A stretch of DNA of 64,000 nt from Serratia sp. PL17 (lineage in GTDB: Bacteria; Pseudomonadota; Gammaproteobacteria; Enterobacterales; Enterobacteriaceae). The DNA is taken from positions 1,612,001 to 1,676,000 of the forward strand of contig NZ_JAFIBY010000001.1 of NCBI RefSeq assembly GCF_017832355.1, given 5' to 3'. This document shows, in pieces, positions 29,060 to 39,487 of this stretch (its first letter is position 1; each line of letters begins with the position of its first letter). A program made the translations under genes and the position numbers. The notes beneath the pieces were generated by a model, which saw nothing but the letters and a program-made list of their open reading frames with translations, did no database searches and was not told the DNA's origin.

Positions 29060-29467
29060 ATGAGCGAAGCATTAAAGATTTTGAACAACATCCGTACTCT
29101 ACGCGCACAGGCAAGAGAATGCAGCCTGGAAACGCTGGAAGAGATGCTTGAAAAACTGGAAGTTGTTGTGAACGAACGTCGCGAAGAAGACAGCCAGGCT
29201 CAAGCAGAAGTTGAAGAACGCACCCGTAAACTGCAGCAATATCGTGAAATGCTGATTGCTGACGGTATTGACCCAAATGAACTGCTGCAAACTATGGCTG
29301 CAACTAAAGCAGCAGGTAAAGCTAAACGTGCAGCACGTCCGGCTAAATATCAATATAAAGACGAAAACGGCGAACTGAAAACCTGGACCGGCCAGGGCCG
29401 TACCCCAGCAGTGATTAAGAAAGCTATCGAAGAGCAAGGTAAATCCCTGGACGATTTCCTGCTGTAA
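29060..29467 (+). CDS. hns: Nucleoid-associated silencer H-NS
   Basis: 135 residues. N-terminal coiled-coil dimerisation domain ([22 protein letters not shown]...), a lysine/alanine-rich linker at about 80-95 and the C-terminal DNA-binding domain with the [11 protein letters not shown]-hook-like loop (about 109-117). H-NS oligomerises on AT-rich DNA and silences horizontally acquired genes. Single gene with its own terminator. Confidence 0.98.
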   Translation: MSEALKILNNIRTLRAQARECSLETLEEMLEKLEVVVNERREEDSQAQAEVEERTRKLQQYREMLIADGIDPNELLQTMAATKAAGKAKRAARPAKYQYKDENGELKTWTGQGRTPAVIKKAIEEQGKSLDDFLL

Positions 29468-29486
29468 TAGCGTTCCGCTGCATGTT

Positions 29487-29512
29487 AAAAAGGCTCCCCA
29501 GGGAGCCTTTTT
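29487..29512 (+). terminator. hns terminator
   Basis: AAAAAGGCTCCC / GGGAGCCTTTTT with a two-base loop, 19 bases after the stop. Confidence 0.93.
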
Positions 29513-29630
29513 GTTATGCTTAAAACGCCTGGAAAGGCAGCTTATACAAACCCGGTTTTACACAATAATCTGAAGCAGGCCATCTCAATCATTCACCTCC
29601 CAAATTGCCACCCTGCCTTTCCTCAAGCAT

Positions 29631-29653
29631 AAAAAAAGGGGCCTAAGCCCCTT
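29631..29653 (-). terminator. Terminator of the galU-ugd-epimerase operon
   Basis: Minus-strand AAGGGGC-TTAG-GCCCCTT followed by TTTTT, 24 bases after the epimerase stop. Confidence 0.9.
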
Positions 29654-29676
29654 ATAGCATTTTACGCGCTGTTCAA

Positions 29677-30687
29677 TTACTGAACTTTATAAAATGACTT
29701 ATACCATTCAACAAAGCGTTTCACGCCTTCTTCAACACCCGTTTCCGGCTTAAACCCTATCACACGATAGAGCTCCGCAGTATCAGCACTGGTATCGAGT
29801 ACATCGCCAGGTTGCATTGGCAACATATTTTTGCGTGCTTCCATCCCTAATGCCTGCTCCAGTGCCTTGATATATTCCATCAGCTTCACGGGCGTGCTAT
29901 TGCCGATATTATAGACCTGATACGGAGCAGAACTGGTCGCCGGCGAGCCCTGTTCAACTGTCCAAGCTGGATTTGATTGAGGAATAACCGCCTGCAACCG
30001 GACAATAGCCTCGGAGATATCGTCAATGTAGGTAAAGTCACGGTGCATCTCACCGTGGTTATATACATCGATACTTTCGCCAGCCAATATAGCTTTAGTG
30101 AATTTGAACAGCGCCATATCCGGGCGCCCCCACGGGCCATATACGGTAAAGAAACGCAGCCCAGTGGTAGGCAGACCATATAAGTGGGAATAGCTGTGTG
30201 ACATCAGCTCATTGGCTTTTTTAGTCGCCGCGTACAATGAGATTGGATGATCGACAGAGTCTTCCGTAGCAAATGGCAACTTGCGATTCAGGCCATATAC
30301 CGAACTGGAAGAAGCATATAACAAATGCTCGACTTTATTGTGGCGACACCCTTCCAATACGTTTAAATGACCGATGAGATTCGTATCCGCATACGCTAAC
30401 GGATTTTCCAGCGAATAACGCACCCCGGCTTGTGCCCCCAGGTGAATCACTCGCTGAAATTTATGCTCTGCAAACAGCTTTGCCATGCCTTCTCGATCGG
30501 CTAAATCCAGCTTGATAAACTGGAAGGCAGGCTTGTCCGCAAGCAGATCTAGACGGGCCATTTTCAGACCCACATCGTAATAATCATTCAGGTTGTCGAT
30601 ACCGACAACCTGATGCCCAGCGGCCAACAAGCGCTCAGCAGCGTGATAACCAATAAATCCTGCCGCACCTGTAACCAGGAATTTCAT
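29677..30687 (-). CDS. UDP-glucuronate 4-epimerase
   Basis: 336 residues of the extended short-chain dehydrogenase fold. NAD-binding GAAGFIGYHAAE (about 7-18), catalytic Tyr/Lys pair in SLYAATKKANE, and SSSSVYG. The YFFTVYGPWGRPDMA-type segment (RFFTVYGPWGRPDMALF) distinguishes UDP-glucuronate epimerases from GalE. The enzyme makes UDP-galacturonate, a sugar donor for lipopolysaccharide core or capsule. It starts nine bases after ugd, so galU, ugd and this gene form one pathway operon. Klebsiella calls the equivalent uge. Confidence 0.9.
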   Translation of the reverse strand: MKFLVTGAAGFIGYHAAERLLAAGHQVVGIDNLNDYYDVGLKMARLDLLADKPAFQFIKLDLADREGMAKLFAEHKFQRVIHLGAQAGVRYSLENPLAYADTNLIGHLNVLEGCRHNKVEHLLYASSSSVYGLNRKLPFATEDSVDHPISLYAATKKANELMSHSYSHLYGLPTTGLRFFTVYGPWGRPDMALFKFTKAILAGESIDVYNHGEMHRDFTYIDDISEAIVRLQAVIPQSNPAWTVEQGSPATSSAPYQVYNIGNSTPVKLMEYIKALEQALGMEARKNMLPMQPGDVLDTSADTAELYRVIGFKPETGVEEGVKRFVEWYKSFYKVQ

Positions 30688-30696
30688 ATATGTCCC

Positions 30697-32040
30697 TTAA
30701 ATAACCGGCTGAATGGATGCACCGCGACCGATCGCATAATAGGTAAAGCCACGGTTTTCCAAACGTTCCGGATCAAACAGATTTCGACCATCAAAGATCA
30801 CCGGTTGCTTCAGCGTGTTTTTAATTATGTCGAAGTCTGGCGCACGGAAATTCTGCCATTCGGTGCAGATAACCAGCGCGTCAGCACCGTGCAACGCCGC
30901 TTCTTTGGTGCCTACCAGCTTCAGGTCATCACGCTGACCGTAAATGCGCTGTACTTCGTTCATCGCTTCAGGATCGTAGGCCTGGACGGTAGCACCGGCC
31001 TCCCACAGTTGCTCCATCAGAACGCGGCTGGAGGCTTCACGCATATCGTCAGTATTTGGCTTGAATGCCAAACCCCACAGCGCAAAAGTTTTGCCTTTCA
31101 AGTCTTCACCAAAGTGATGCTTGATAAACTTGGTCAGCTTATATTTCTGTTGGTAGTTAACCTGCTCTACAGCCTGCAACAGTTTTGGCTGGTAACCGAT
31201 ATGCTCGGCCGTGCGAATCAGTGCCTGGACGTCTTTCGGGAAACATGAACCGCCGTAGCCGCACCCTGGATAGATAAAGTGGTAGCCGATACGGGAATCA
31301 GAACCGATACCCTGGCGTACTTTTTCAATATCCGCACCCAACATTTCAGCCAGGTTAGACATTTCATTCATAAAGCTGATTTTGGTAGCCAGCATGCAGT
31401 TGGCCGCGTATTTGGTCAGTTCAGCACTGCGAATATCCATCATAATCATGCGATCGTGATTACGGTTAAACGGCTCATACAGCTCGCGAATAGGTTCGAT
31501 CACATCCATGTTATCTGTACCAATCACGATACGTTCAGGACGCATGCAATCCGCAACTGCCGCACCTTCTTTCAAAAACTCTGGATTGGAAACCACGTCG
31601 AAAGCTACGGAGCTACCGCGCTTCTGCAACGTTTCTTGCATAACCTGGCGGACTTTATCGGCGGTACCTACCGGCACGGTAGATTTATCGATCACCACTT
31701 TGTGCTCGGTCATGTGTTCCGCAATGGTACGCGCTACAGCCGTCACATATTTCAAATCAGCCGAACCGTCTTCGTCCGGCGGTGTACCTACAGCAATGAA
31801 CTGAATGCTGCCATGTGCAACACCGGCTTTCGCATCGGTGGTGAACTGCAAACGACCGGCTTCATAGTTTTGTTGCACCAACGGCGTCAGGCCAGGTTCA
31901 AAAATAGGGATATTCCCTTTCTTCAGGTTTTCGACTTTACGTTCGTCAATATCAATACACATAACGTCATGGCCAACTTCAGCCAGCACCGCTGCCTGTA
32001 CCAGACCAACATAGCCAATACCAAAAACTGTTACTTTCAT
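30697..32040 (-). CDS. ugd: UDP-glucose 6-dehydrogenase
   Basis: 447 residues, longer than E. coli Ugd (388) and of the UgdA/AglM-type. N-terminal Rossmann fold [22 protein letters not shown], catalytic cysteine in [18 protein letters not shown], and a C-terminal NAD-binding-like domain ([21 protein letters not shown]). It oxidises UDP-glucose to UDP-glucuronate. It lies 43 bases after galU and directly before the epimerase. Confidence 0.95.
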   Translation of the reverse strand: MKVTVFGIGYVGLVQAAVLAEVGHDVMCIDIDERKVENLKKGNIPIFEPGLTPLVQQNYEAGRLQFTTDAKAGVAHGSIQFIAVGTPPDEDGSADLKYVTAVARTIAEHMTEHKVVIDKSTVPVGTADKVRQVMQETLQKRGSSVAFDVVSNPEFLKEGAAVADCMRPERIVIGTDNMDVIEPIRELYEPFNRNHDRMIMMDIRSAELTKYAANCMLATKISFMNEMSNLAEMLGADIEKVRQGIGSDSRIGYHFIYPGCGYGGSCFPKDVQALIRTAEHIGYQPKLLQAVEQVNYQQKYKLTKFIKHHFGEDLKGKTFALWGLAFKPNTDDMREASSRVLMEQLWEAGATVQAYDPEAMNEVQRIYGQRDDLKLVGTKEAALHGADALVICTEWQNFRAPDFDIIKNTLKQPVIFDGRNLFDPERLENRGFTYYAIGRGASIQPVI

Positions 32041-32083
32041 GGGAAAATCCTAGTTTTTCAAATTAAGATGAAAGATAAATAAA

Positions 32084-33001
32084 TTATTTCTTATCAGCGG
32101 CCAGCAATTGACTCAACCACTGAGAAAATTCTTGTCCCAGCCCAGCATGACGCATGCCATACTCAACAAAGGCCTTCATATAGCCCAGTTTGTTACCGCA
32201 ATCATGGCTAATCCCTTTTAGGTGATAAGCCTCTACCGTTTCTTGCTGCATCAGCATTTCGATACTGTCGGTAAGCTGGATTTCACCACCGGCGCCCGGC
32301 GGTGTTTTTGACAGTAGCGGCCAGATATCAGCGGAAAGCACATAGCGGCCAACGATGGCCAAGTTAGAAGGGGCTTCTTCCGGCGAAGGTTTTTCGACAA
32401 CGCTGACCATCGGCGCACTTTCGCCTGGTTGCAGTTCATACCCTTTACAATCAGCCACGCCGTAATTACCCACGTCTTTATGGGGCACGGGCTCGACCAT
32501 AATTTGGCTGACGCCGGTTTGTTCAAACCGCTCTAACATTTCGTGCAAATTATCTTTTTTCAGGTCAGCACTGTACTCATCGAGGATCACATCCGGCAAA
32601 ATCACGGCGACCGGCTCGTCGCCCACCAGTGGATAAGCACACATAATCGCGTGCCCCAACCCTTTTGCTACCCCTTGACGTACCTGCATCACAGTAACGC
32701 CCTTCGGGCAAATAGACTGCACTTCGTCCAGCAACTGACGTTTAACACGTTTTTCCAGCATCGCTTCGAGTTCGAAACTCGTGTCAAAATGGTTTTCGAT
32801 CGAATTCTTGGAGGAATGGGTAACCAACACAATCTCGTTTATCCCAGCCGCAATACATTCATTGACAACGTATTGGATCAAGGGTTTGTCAACCAGCGGC
32901 AGCATTTCTTTTGGAATGGCTTTTGTCGCTGGCAACATCCGTGTTCCCAAGCCTGCAACCGGGATCACAGCCTTTCTGACTTTACGATTTACAGCAGGCA
33001 T
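32084..33001 (-). CDS. galU: UTP-glucose-1-phosphate uridylyltransferase
   Basis: 305 residues. Nucleotidyltransferase signature [21 protein letters not shown] (about 13-32), [11 protein letters not shown], and the [10 protein letters not shown] loop. GalU makes UDP-glucose for LPS core, trehalose and capsule and supplies Ugd downstream. First gene of the operon. Confidence 0.97.
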   Translation of the reverse strand: MPAVNRKVRKAVIPVAGLGTRMLPATKAIPKEMLPLVDKPLIQYVVNECIAAGINEIVLVTHSSKNSIENHFDTSFELEAMLEKRVKRQLLDEVQSICPKGVTVMQVRQGVAKGLGHAIMCAYPLVGDEPVAVILPDVILDEYSADLKKDNLHEMLERFEQTGVSQIMVEPVPHKDVGNYGVADCKGYELQPGESAPMVSVVEKPSPEEAPSNLAIVGRYVLSADIWPLLSKTPPGAGGEIQLTDSIEMLMQQETVEAYHLKGISHDCGNKLGYMKAFVEYGMRHAGLGQEFSQWLSQLLAADKK

Positions 33002-33200
33002 TATTTCCTCTCTTAATGTTGCTCATTTTATGAGCTTTTTCGCCATATGAAAAACCTTCGGAGTATACCAGCTTATGAGTGTCTGGCATTAACCGCAGCA
33101 CAAATAGAAAAAATTTAAGACAATTACCCAACCTATGGCCTGAGGAAGAAATAGGCACATCGAATATTTGTATTTCAAATAATAATTTTAAAGGATCACG

Positions 33201-34214
33201 CTATTCGGTACTGAGCATCAACCGCAGCCTACCGCCAGCGCCCCAAACCTGACACTGCCAGGCTGCACAGTGTTGGCTGATTTGATTCATGTAGGTCGCA
33301 CCCAGCGTGCCAAGCGGGACACCATTGTTCAGTTGAATTTGATTATCACCGGTATTAACACTTGCATGAAGCCCCGCTGAGACCAAAATCAGGTTTTTAT
33401 ATTCGGTGTGATAATAGCCGACCAACAATGGGAATTGCCCTTCCAGCTTGCCTTGACGTAATAATTGATTAACTTGCTTTAACAATGCGGTCATTTGCGG
33501 CAGCCGATGACGCTGATTAGCTAAATGGTCCTGTAACAAACCATTAAATAAAGCACGTAATAGCAACGCCGCTAATACGCCGTTATCTCCTGCACGAGTG
33601 ACATCCAAACAATAGAACGCCAGATCTTTATCCGACAGTGCTGCTATATCCAACACCAAACCCGGGTTCTCACCGGTCGTTAATTGCCGGTAATTAATCC
33701 GGCAATGAGCAATGGTCTGTTGCACCGGAGGCTGCAGCTGTTTGAGCAACTTTACGGCTTCAGACGGATTTTTACTCAATGCATCCCAGTCCTGAAGCAG
33801 TTCCACCTCTTCGATAGCCTGGGAGGTAAACATATTGGGGTACAGGCAACCCAACACCGACTCGCGCAGGCGGTTGAGATCGGTCACGGGTTTTAACAGT
33901 ACGTCCTGTACCCCCAAACGCAATACCTTGGCGATATCCGCCATTTTATCGGTGGCCGATATCACCAGCACCGGAATTTGCACGCCTTGTAGACGGAGAT
34001 GCTCAACAAACTCTATCCCGCCCATTTCCGGCATCGCCAGATCGCACAAAATCAAGTCGGGCTTAACGTCATCCACAGCACTCAGCGCTTGCAAACCATT
34101 GGTCGCCTCACTGGTTTCTGCGCCCAACGACGTCAAGTAGCCAACAAGCACAGAACGAAAAACCAGTTCGTCCTCAACGACTAAAATGCGCTTGTGAGTC
34201 AATGGTAATGCCAT
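33201..34214 (-). CDS. rssB: RpoS adaptor and response regulator RssB
   Basis: 337 residues from the ATG at 34214, chosen because AGAGG stands eight bases before it and it aligns with the E. coli start; the frame stays open to 34301. N-terminal receiver domain with the acidic pocket VVEDE and phospho-acceptor Asp58 (LILCDLAMPEMGG). The C-terminal domain is a degenerate PP2C phosphatase (SDKDLAFYCLDVTRAGDNGVLAALLLRALFNG). RssB hands the stationary-phase sigma factor RpoS to ClpXP. It is preceded by rssA and probably co-transcribed. Confidence 0.95.
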   Translation of the reverse strand: MALPLTHKRILVVEDELVFRSVLVGYLTSLGAETSEATNGLQALSAVDDVKPDLILCDLAMPEMGGIEFVEHLRLQGVQIPVLVISATDKMADIAKVLRLGVQDVLLKPVTDLNRLRESVLGCLYPNMFTSQAIEEVELLQDWDALSKNPSEAVKLLKQLQPPVQQTIAHCRINYRQLTTGENPGLVLDIAALSDKDLAFYCLDVTRAGDNGVLAALLLRALFNGLLQDHLANQRHRLPQMTALLKQVNQLLRQGKLEGQFPLLVGYYHTEYKNLILVSAGLHASVNTGDNQIQLNNGVPLGTLGATYMNQISQHCAAWQCQVWGAGGRLRLMLSTE

Positions 34215-34319
34215 CAGCCGAGCCTCTTCCCTTTCCATAGTGTAATAGTGGCTCAAAAAGGCCATTTCTGCTTGTCGGAAATGGTCTCTATCGCAGACCA
34301 CCTCCGCAATATCTGATAA

Positions 34320-35225
34320 TTATTTGTTTTTTATTAACGGTAAAAGTGCATCAATCTGTTTTTCAACGGCTAATTTACCCGCTGCAATCGCTTCTTCGGC
34401 ACGATGGAAATCCAACGTCGAGATTTGCGGACAATAAGGTTGGATCAATACATCTGGCGGGTCACCCGCCATACGATTACGTTTCAGTCGATTTTCCAAG
34501 ACCTGGATCGACGTCCCCATGATTTCCATCGCCGTCGGCGTAAAATTGGGCTTTCTGGTCGTCATTTTGCTGATACGGTCTCTTAAACGCCCCCGCCAAT
34601 TTTCCGTGGGGATATCGCCTGACGTTTCCGCGTCATGATGGCGTACAGAGAATAAATCCTGCTGCATCAGATGCGCATCATGTTGCAAGTCAACGGCAAT
34701 AACGAGATCGGCTCCCAGGGCTCGTGTTAATGAGATAGGCACAGGATTCACTACCGCACCATCCACCAGCCAATAACCATCAAACCACACCGGTGCCAAC
34801 AAGCCGGGCATGCTGCACGAGGCACGCACTGCCTGATGAATATCTCCTTCGGTCAACCACAACTCCCGTCCCGTACTGAGATTCGTCGTTACTGCACCGA
34901 ACTTTAGCGAACACTCGGCGATATCGTTGATTTCTAATAATTGCCCCACCGCATTGAACACCCGCTCGCCGCGTAATAGACCGCCCCGCCGCCAGGAAAG
35001 ATCCATCAAGCGGATCACATCCCAATAGCTAAAAGAACGAACCCAGGCCTCCATGGCCGGTAAACGGTGGCTGGCAAAAGCGGCACCGACCAGTGCACCG
35101 ACTGAGCAGCCGGCTACTATATCGACTTCAACCCCCAATTTCTTTAGCGCGTTGATCACGCCGATATGCGCCCACCCTTTAGCGGAACCTGCACCCAATG
35201 CCAGTCCAATCTTAATTTTCCGCAT
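34320..35225 (-). CDS. rssA: Patatin-like phospholipase RssA
   Basis: 301 residues from the ATG at 35225 (MRKIKIGLALGAGSAKGWAHIGV); the open frame to 35282 has no support. Oxyanion glycine loop GLALGAGSAKG, nucleophile Ser in GCSVGALVGAAFA, and catalytic Asp in VDGAVVNPVP: a Ser-Asp dyad hydrolase. Physiological substrate unknown; in E. coli it shares an operon with rssB. Confidence 0.95.
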   Translation of the reverse strand: MRKIKIGLALGAGSAKGWAHIGVINALKKLGVEVDIVAGCSVGALVGAAFASHRLPAMEAWVRSFSYWDVIRLMDLSWRRGGLLRGERVFNAVGQLLEINDIAECSLKFGAVTTNLSTGRELWLTEGDIHQAVRASCSMPGLLAPVWFDGYWLVDGAVVNPVPISLTRALGADLVIAVDLQHDAHLMQQDLFSVRHHDAETSGDIPTENWRGRLRDRISKMTTRKPNFTPTAMEIMGTSIQVLENRLKRNRMAGDPPDVLIQPYCPQISTLDFHRAEEAIAAGKLAVEKQIDALLPLIKNK

Positions 35226-35367
35226 CTTTCCGCCTCTTGCCCGGTGAATTGTATCAACTCTGCTGCCAGCGTAGATTGTCACGATCGAATATTGTTAGGT
35301 AACATAGACGCTAAATACCTTTCAGCATCGGCCCGTTCTTATCGTTCCGGCCATTTTAGGAGTCAAC

Positions 35368-35832
35368 TTGCCAGAATTATGCCCCTGCGGCGGCGGACTG
35401 GAGTATAGCGCATGCTGCGAACCCTACATCAATGGCACACAAACACCACTGACCCCCGGTAAGTTGATGCGTTCACGCTTTAGCGCTTATGTGAAGCACA
35501 ACGTCGATTACTTAATTGCGACCTGGCATCCCGACTGCCATGCCGCTGAATGGCGTAATGCAATCGTTGATAGCTTCAAGAACACCCAATGGCTTGGCCT
35601 GACGGTGGTAGAAGAAAAACAGGGCCATGAGAGCGATGAAGGTTTTGTCGAGTTTATTGCCCGCTTCATTGATAGCAACACCGGCGAACACAAGGCAATG
35701 CACGAACGTTCGCGCTTTCTTCAGCTTGAACAACGCTGGTACTATATTGATGGTACCAAACCCCAGCCGGGCAGAAATGCGATTTGCCCCTGTGGTTCAG
35801 GTAAAAAATATAAAAAGTGCTGCGGCCGTTAG
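35368..35832 (+). CDS. ychJ: UPF0225 protein YchJ, SEC-C motif protein
   Basis: 154 residues, starting with TTG at 35368: AGGAG is five bases before it and no ATG fits. Two zinc-binding SEC-C motifs frame the protein: LCPCGGGLEYSACCEPYI at the start and AICPCGSGKKYKKCCG at the end, with a nuclear-transport-factor-2-like fold between. Function unproven. Same position between rssA and purU as in E. coli. Confidence 0.93.
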   Translation: MPELCPCGGGLEYSACCEPYINGTQTPLTPGKLMRSRFSAYVKHNVDYLIATWHPDCHAAEWRNAIVDSFKNTQWLGLTVVEEKQGHESDEGFVEFIARFIDSNTGEHKAMHERSRFLQLEQRWYYIDGTKPQPGRNAICPCGSGKKYKKCCGR

Positions 35833-35957
35833 CTGGCAGTTACTGAGACCCATAGATTTCAGACCGCTGCCATTTGGCAACAGTGTGAAAATGAAGATTA
35901 TAAAAATGCTCGCCTGCGCAGACAGGACGTTCAGTATCAGACAGGATCCTCATCGCC

Positions 35958-36806
35958 ATGCCACATCAAAATGTCCAAAGAAAAGTTTTGCGTACCATTT
36001 GTCCGGATGCCAAAGGCCTGATCGCCAAGATCACCAACATCTGTTACAAGCATGAACTCAACATTATTCAGAACAATGAGTTTGTTGATCACCGTACCGG
36101 TCGTTTCTTTATGCGTACCGAGTTGGAAGGTATTTTCAACGATACGACGCTTCTGGCAGATCTCGACGGTGCACTGCCGACGGGTTCTGTTCGTGAACTG
36201 CATAACTCCGGCCGTCGTCGCATCGTGGTTCTCGTGACCAAAGAAGCGCATTGCCTGGGCGATCTGCTGATGAAGAGCGCTTACGGCGGCCTGGATGTAG
36301 AGATTGCCGCGGTTATCGGCAACCATGATACGTTGCAAACGCTGGTTGAACGCTTCGATATTCCGTTCCACCTGGTCAGCCATGAAGGCCTGACGCGCGA
36401 TCAGCACGATCAGAAAATGATGGCCCAGATTGACCAATACCAGCCAGACTACGTGGTACTGGCCAAGTATATGCGCGTGCTGACGCCAGCATTTGTGCAG
36501 CACTACCCGAACCAGGTGATCAATATCCACCATTCGTTCCTGCCAGCCTTTATTGGGGCAAGGCCTTATCATCAGGCTTACGAGCGTGGCGTGAAAATTA
36601 TCGGTGCCACCGCGCACTACGTTAACGATAACCTGGACGAAGGCCCAATCATCATGCAGGACGTAATTCATGTCGATCATACCTATTCTGCTGACGACAT
36701 GATGCGCGCGGGGCGTGATGTAGAGAAAAATGCGCTCAGCCGCGCGCTGTATCACGTGCTGGCGCAGCGCGTATTTGTCTACGGGAACCGGACAGTCATT
36801 CTGTAA
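35958..36806 (+). CDS. purU: Formyltetrahydrofolate deformylase
   Basis: 282 residues. N-terminal ACT domain (about 8-85) binding glycine/methionine as regulators and a C-terminal formyltransferase-like domain with NIHHSFLPAFIGARPYHQAYERGV, whose Asn-His-Asp triad hydrolyses 10-formyl-THF to formate for PurT. It balances one-carbon pools. It precedes the tyrosine tRNA operon exactly as in E. coli. Confidence 0.97.
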   Translation: MPHQNVQRKVLRTICPDAKGLIAKITNICYKHELNIIQNNEFVDHRTGRFFMRTELEGIFNDTTLLADLDGALPTGSVRELHNSGRRRIVVLVTKEAHCLGDLLMKSAYGGLDVEIAAVIGNHDTLQTLVERFDIPFHLVSHEGLTRDQHDQKMMAQIDQYQPDYVVLAKYMRVLTPAFVQHYPNQVINIHHSFLPAFIGARPYHQAYERGVKIIGATAHYVNDNLDEGPIIMQDVIHVDHTYSADDMMRAGRDVEKNALSRALYHVLAQRVFVYGNRTVIL

Positions 36807-36893
36807 TTGCTCAATAAAGCGGTGCCTTTCGTTCAGGGATGCACCGCCACGGGCAAAAAATCGGCAAACGATACATTTTCTGCATTTCAATAC

Positions 36894-36921
36894 TTTACAC
36901 GCCCGCTTCATTTGATATGAT
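36894..36921 (+). promoter_or_regulatory. Stringent promoter of the tyrosine tRNA operon
   Basis: -35 TTTACA (36894-36899), 16-base spacer, -10 TATGAT (36916-36921), then a GC-rich discriminator GCGCCCCG. The -10 region and discriminator closely resemble those of the E. coli tyrT promoter, a textbook ppGpp-sensitive promoter. Confidence 0.9.
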
Positions 36922-36964
36922 GCGCCCCGCTTACCGAGACAGATGTTTCGCAAGCAAGGCCAGT

Positions 36965-37049
<85 letters not shown>

Positions 37050-37111
37050 TCTTCTCTCTGTTGATGAGAGCACAGCGCAAGCTGAAGCTGCATAAAACAT
37101 GGAGGGAGAGG

Positions 37112-37237
37112 ATGAGAAGCTTCGACAAGGTTCGAGCCGAGCGCAGAAAGATAACGCGTTTCAGCGAGGTAATCCTTCAGACGAAGCGCCACAGGAATCT
37201 AGCCGATTTTCTGTTAGACAAACAAGTACAACCATGA
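37112..37237 (+). CDS. Possible basic peptide in the tRNA-Tyr spacer (Tpr-like)
   Basis: 41 codons beginning MRSFDKVRAERRKITRFSEV, rich in Arg and Lys, with GGAGGGAGAGG directly before the ATG. It ends seven bases before the second tRNA. The same opening MRSFDKVR recurs, in register, in each of the three repeats downstream (starts at 37394 GTG, 37565 ATG, 37736 ATG). The E. coli tyrT operon is reported to encode a protamine-like Tpr peptide in an analogous repeat; whether this is homologous or translated is not shown. Confidence 0.35.
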   Translation: MRSFDKVRAERRKITRFSEVILQTKRHRNLADFLLDKQVQP

Positions 37238-37244
37238 ATACCAT

Positions 37245-37311
<67 letters not shown>

Positions 37312-37329
<18 letters not shown>

Positions 37330-37815
37330 TCCTTATTTATTCCCCAGAATCAAATCAAACCTGAAAGCATCCATATCGCTCCTTACGGGGAAGGTGAGAA
37401 GCTTCGACAAGGTTCGAGTCTCACAACGTGAGACAACGCGCTTTAGCGCGGCCCGCAGGGCGAGGAGTGTAACGACGAGTCATCCTTCCCCCACCACCAT
37501 CCTTGTTTATTCCCCAGAATCAAATCAAACCTGGAAGCATCCATATCGCTCCTTACGGGGAGGGATGAGAAGCTTCGACAAGGTTCGAGTCTCACAACGT
37601 GAGACAACGCGCTTCAGCGCGGCCCGCAGGGTGAGTCGCTCTGCGACGAATAATCCTTCCCCCACCACCATCCTTATCTATACCCCAGAATCAAATCAAA
37701 CCTGAAAGCACCCCTATCACTCCTTACGGGGAGGGATGAGAAGCTTCGACAAGGTTCGAGTCTCACGCAGTGAGACAACGCGCTTTAGCGCGGCCTGAAG
37801 GGATGAGAAGCTTCC
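37312..37815 (+). repeat. rtT-like tandem repeats after the tyrosine tRNAs
   Basis: Three units of 170-171 bp start at 37312 (inside tRNA copy 2), 37482 and 37653; the last is cut short near 37802-37815. Each begins with the tRNA 3' end ATCCTTCCCCCACCACCA, then CCCCAGAATCAAATCAAACC, CTCCTTACGGGGA, the block GAGAAGCTTCGACAAGGTTC, and two hairpins (GTCTCAC..GTGAGAC and CGCGCT..AGCGCG). A diverged copy of the middle block also lies between the two tRNAs. The same architecture, with tRNA tails, is known at E. coli tyrT, where processing releases rtT RNA. Confidence 0.85.
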
Positions 37816-37960
37816 CGTATTACAGCGTAAATATCCTCCTTTGGCCTCTCAGATTTAGCATTTATCAATTCCCTTAACCATTCAGCACATCCTCAACTTG
37901 AACTCCAGCTAACAATTCGCTATACCACTGACTTCTTTAATGCAGTAAGGAAAGAAGTGC

Positions 37961-38533
37961 ATGCGTAACAATATCTGCGTTTTTTGTGGTGCCAGTGAAG
38001 GTGTCAACCCCGCTTATGCCGATAGCGCACGGCAATTGGGCCAAACACTTGCCGCTCAGGGCCGACGCTTAATCTATGGCGGCGGTAAGAAAGGACTAAT
38101 GGGCATTGTGGCTGATGCCGTGCTTGCCGCCGGTGGCGAGGCAATTGGCATCATTCCTGAACGATTGGTAGAAGCGGAAACGGCGCACCGGGGCCTGACT
38201 GAGCTGGAAGTCGTGCCCGACATGCACACGCGTAAGGCTCGCATGGCCGCCCTGGCAGACGGTTTTATCGCATTGCCCGGTGGCATAGGCACGTTGGAAG
38301 AGCTGTTTGAAATCTGGACCTGGGGGCAGATCGGTTACCACAGCAAACCGGTTGGCCTGCTGGATGTTAAGGGTTTTTATCGCCCGCTAAACGGGTTCTT
38401 GCAACATGTCGCCGATCAGGGCTTTATGCGCCATGATTACCTCGGCACCATGCACATCAGTGAGTCTGCGCACACCTTGCTGCAGCAGTTCGACGATTAC
38501 CAGCCAAAGACTTACGATCGCTGGGCGAAATAG
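37961..38533 (+). CDS. LOG-family nucleoside 5'-monophosphate phosphoribohydrolase
   Basis: 190 residues (TIGR00730). NICVFCGASEGVNPAYADSA opens the Rossmann-like fold; YGGGKKGLMGIVADA binds the phosphate; and ALPGGIGTLEELFEIWTW carries the PGGxGTxxE motif with the catalytic glutamate, preceded by the arginine in MHTRKARM. LOG enzymes cleave nucleoside monophosphates, including cytokinin precursors in plants. The bacterial substrate (for example AMP) is uncertain. Single gene 146 bases after the tRNA repeats. Confidence 0.88.
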   Translation: MRNNICVFCGASEGVNPAYADSARQLGQTLAAQGRRLIYGGGKKGLMGIVADAVLAAGGEAIGIIPERLVEAETAHRGLTELEVVPDMHTRKARMAALADGFIALPGGIGTLEELFEIWTWGQIGYHSKPVGLLDVKGFYRPLNGFLQHVADQGFMRHDYLGTMHISESAHTLLQQFDDYQPKTYDRWAK

Positions 38534-38635
38534 CACAGCATGCAGCTGGCGGCCATAGCCGCTGGCCTGCGTTACATTTCTGGCCAAACTCTGCTACTAT
38601 CTCAACACATTTTTCTCGTAAAAACGGCATCGCTC

Positions 38636-39442
38636 ATGAAGTTTGTCTCTTTTAATATCAATGGACTGCGTGCGCGTCCGCACCAACTGGCCGCCATCAT
38701 CGAACAGCACCAACCTGACGTGATTGGCCTGCAAGAAACAAAAGTTCACGATGACATGTTCCCACTGGAAGACGTCAGCCAGTATGGTTATCACGTGTTC
38801 TATCACGGCCAGAAAGGCCACTACGGTGTAGCGCTGTTGACCAAAGAAAAACCGCTTGCCGTACGTCGTGGTTTCCCGACCGATGAAGAAGACGCGCAGC
38901 GCCGAATCATTATGGCCGATCTGGCGACGCCGCAAGGCACGCTGACGGTGATCAATGGTTACTTCCCTCAGGGTGAAAGCCGCGACCACCCTATCAAATT
39001 CCCCGCCAAGACACGCTTCTATCAGGACTTGCAAAACTACCTGGAACAGCAAATGTCGGTGGACTCACCGGTACTGGTGATGGGTGACGTGAATATCAGC
39101 CCAAGTGATTATGATATTGGCATCGGCGAAGAAAGCCGCAAACGCTGGCTGCGCACCGGTAAGTGTTCCTTCTTGCCGGAAGAGCGTGAATGGATGGATC
39201 GCCTGCTGAATTGGGGTCTGGTAGATACCTACAGACACGCAAACCCAGGGCGTAACGATGAGTTTTCGTGGTTCGACTACCGCTCACGGGGTTTCGATGA
39301 AAACCGAGGTCTGCGTATCGATCTGCTGTTAGCGAGCACACCATTGGCTGCTCGCTGCACCGCAACCGGGATCGATTATCAGATCCGCGGAATGGAGAAA
39401 CCCTCGGATCACGCCCCGGTCTGGGCGGAATTCTCGCTGTAA
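38636..39442 (+). CDS. xthA: Exonuclease III
   Basis: 268 residues, the E. coli length, from the ATG at 38636 ([18 protein letters not shown]). Exonuclease/endonuclease/phosphatase fold: metal-binding Glu in [11 protein letters not shown], catalytic [13 protein letters not shown], and the final [10 protein letters not shown] with the conserved Asp-His. It removes 3' blocks and cleaves abasic sites in base-excision repair. Confidence 0.97.
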   Translation: MKFVSFNINGLRARPHQLAAIIEQHQPDVIGLQETKVHDDMFPLEDVSQYGYHVFYHGQKGHYGVALLTKEKPLAVRRGFPTDEEDAQRRIIMADLATPQGTLTVINGYFPQGESRDHPIKFPAKTRFYQDLQNYLEQQMSVDSPVLVMGDVNISPSDYDIGIGEESRKRWLRTGKCSFLPEEREWMDRLLNWGLVDTYRHANPGRNDEFSWFDYRSRGFDENRGLRIDLLLASTPLAARCTATGIDYQIRGMEKPSDHAPVWAEFSL

Positions 39443-39487
39443 TGAATCCAACCCCGGCCATTGCCGGGGTTTCGCTATGTGATAAAG

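Noticed and set aside
31279..32082. A 267-codon plus-strand frame across ugd
   Set aside because: Antisense shadow of ugd with no start signal and no family resemblance.
36807..36870. Hairpin GCGGTGC...GCACCGC after purU as a terminator
   Set aside because: Loop is long and there is no T-tract; too weak to call.
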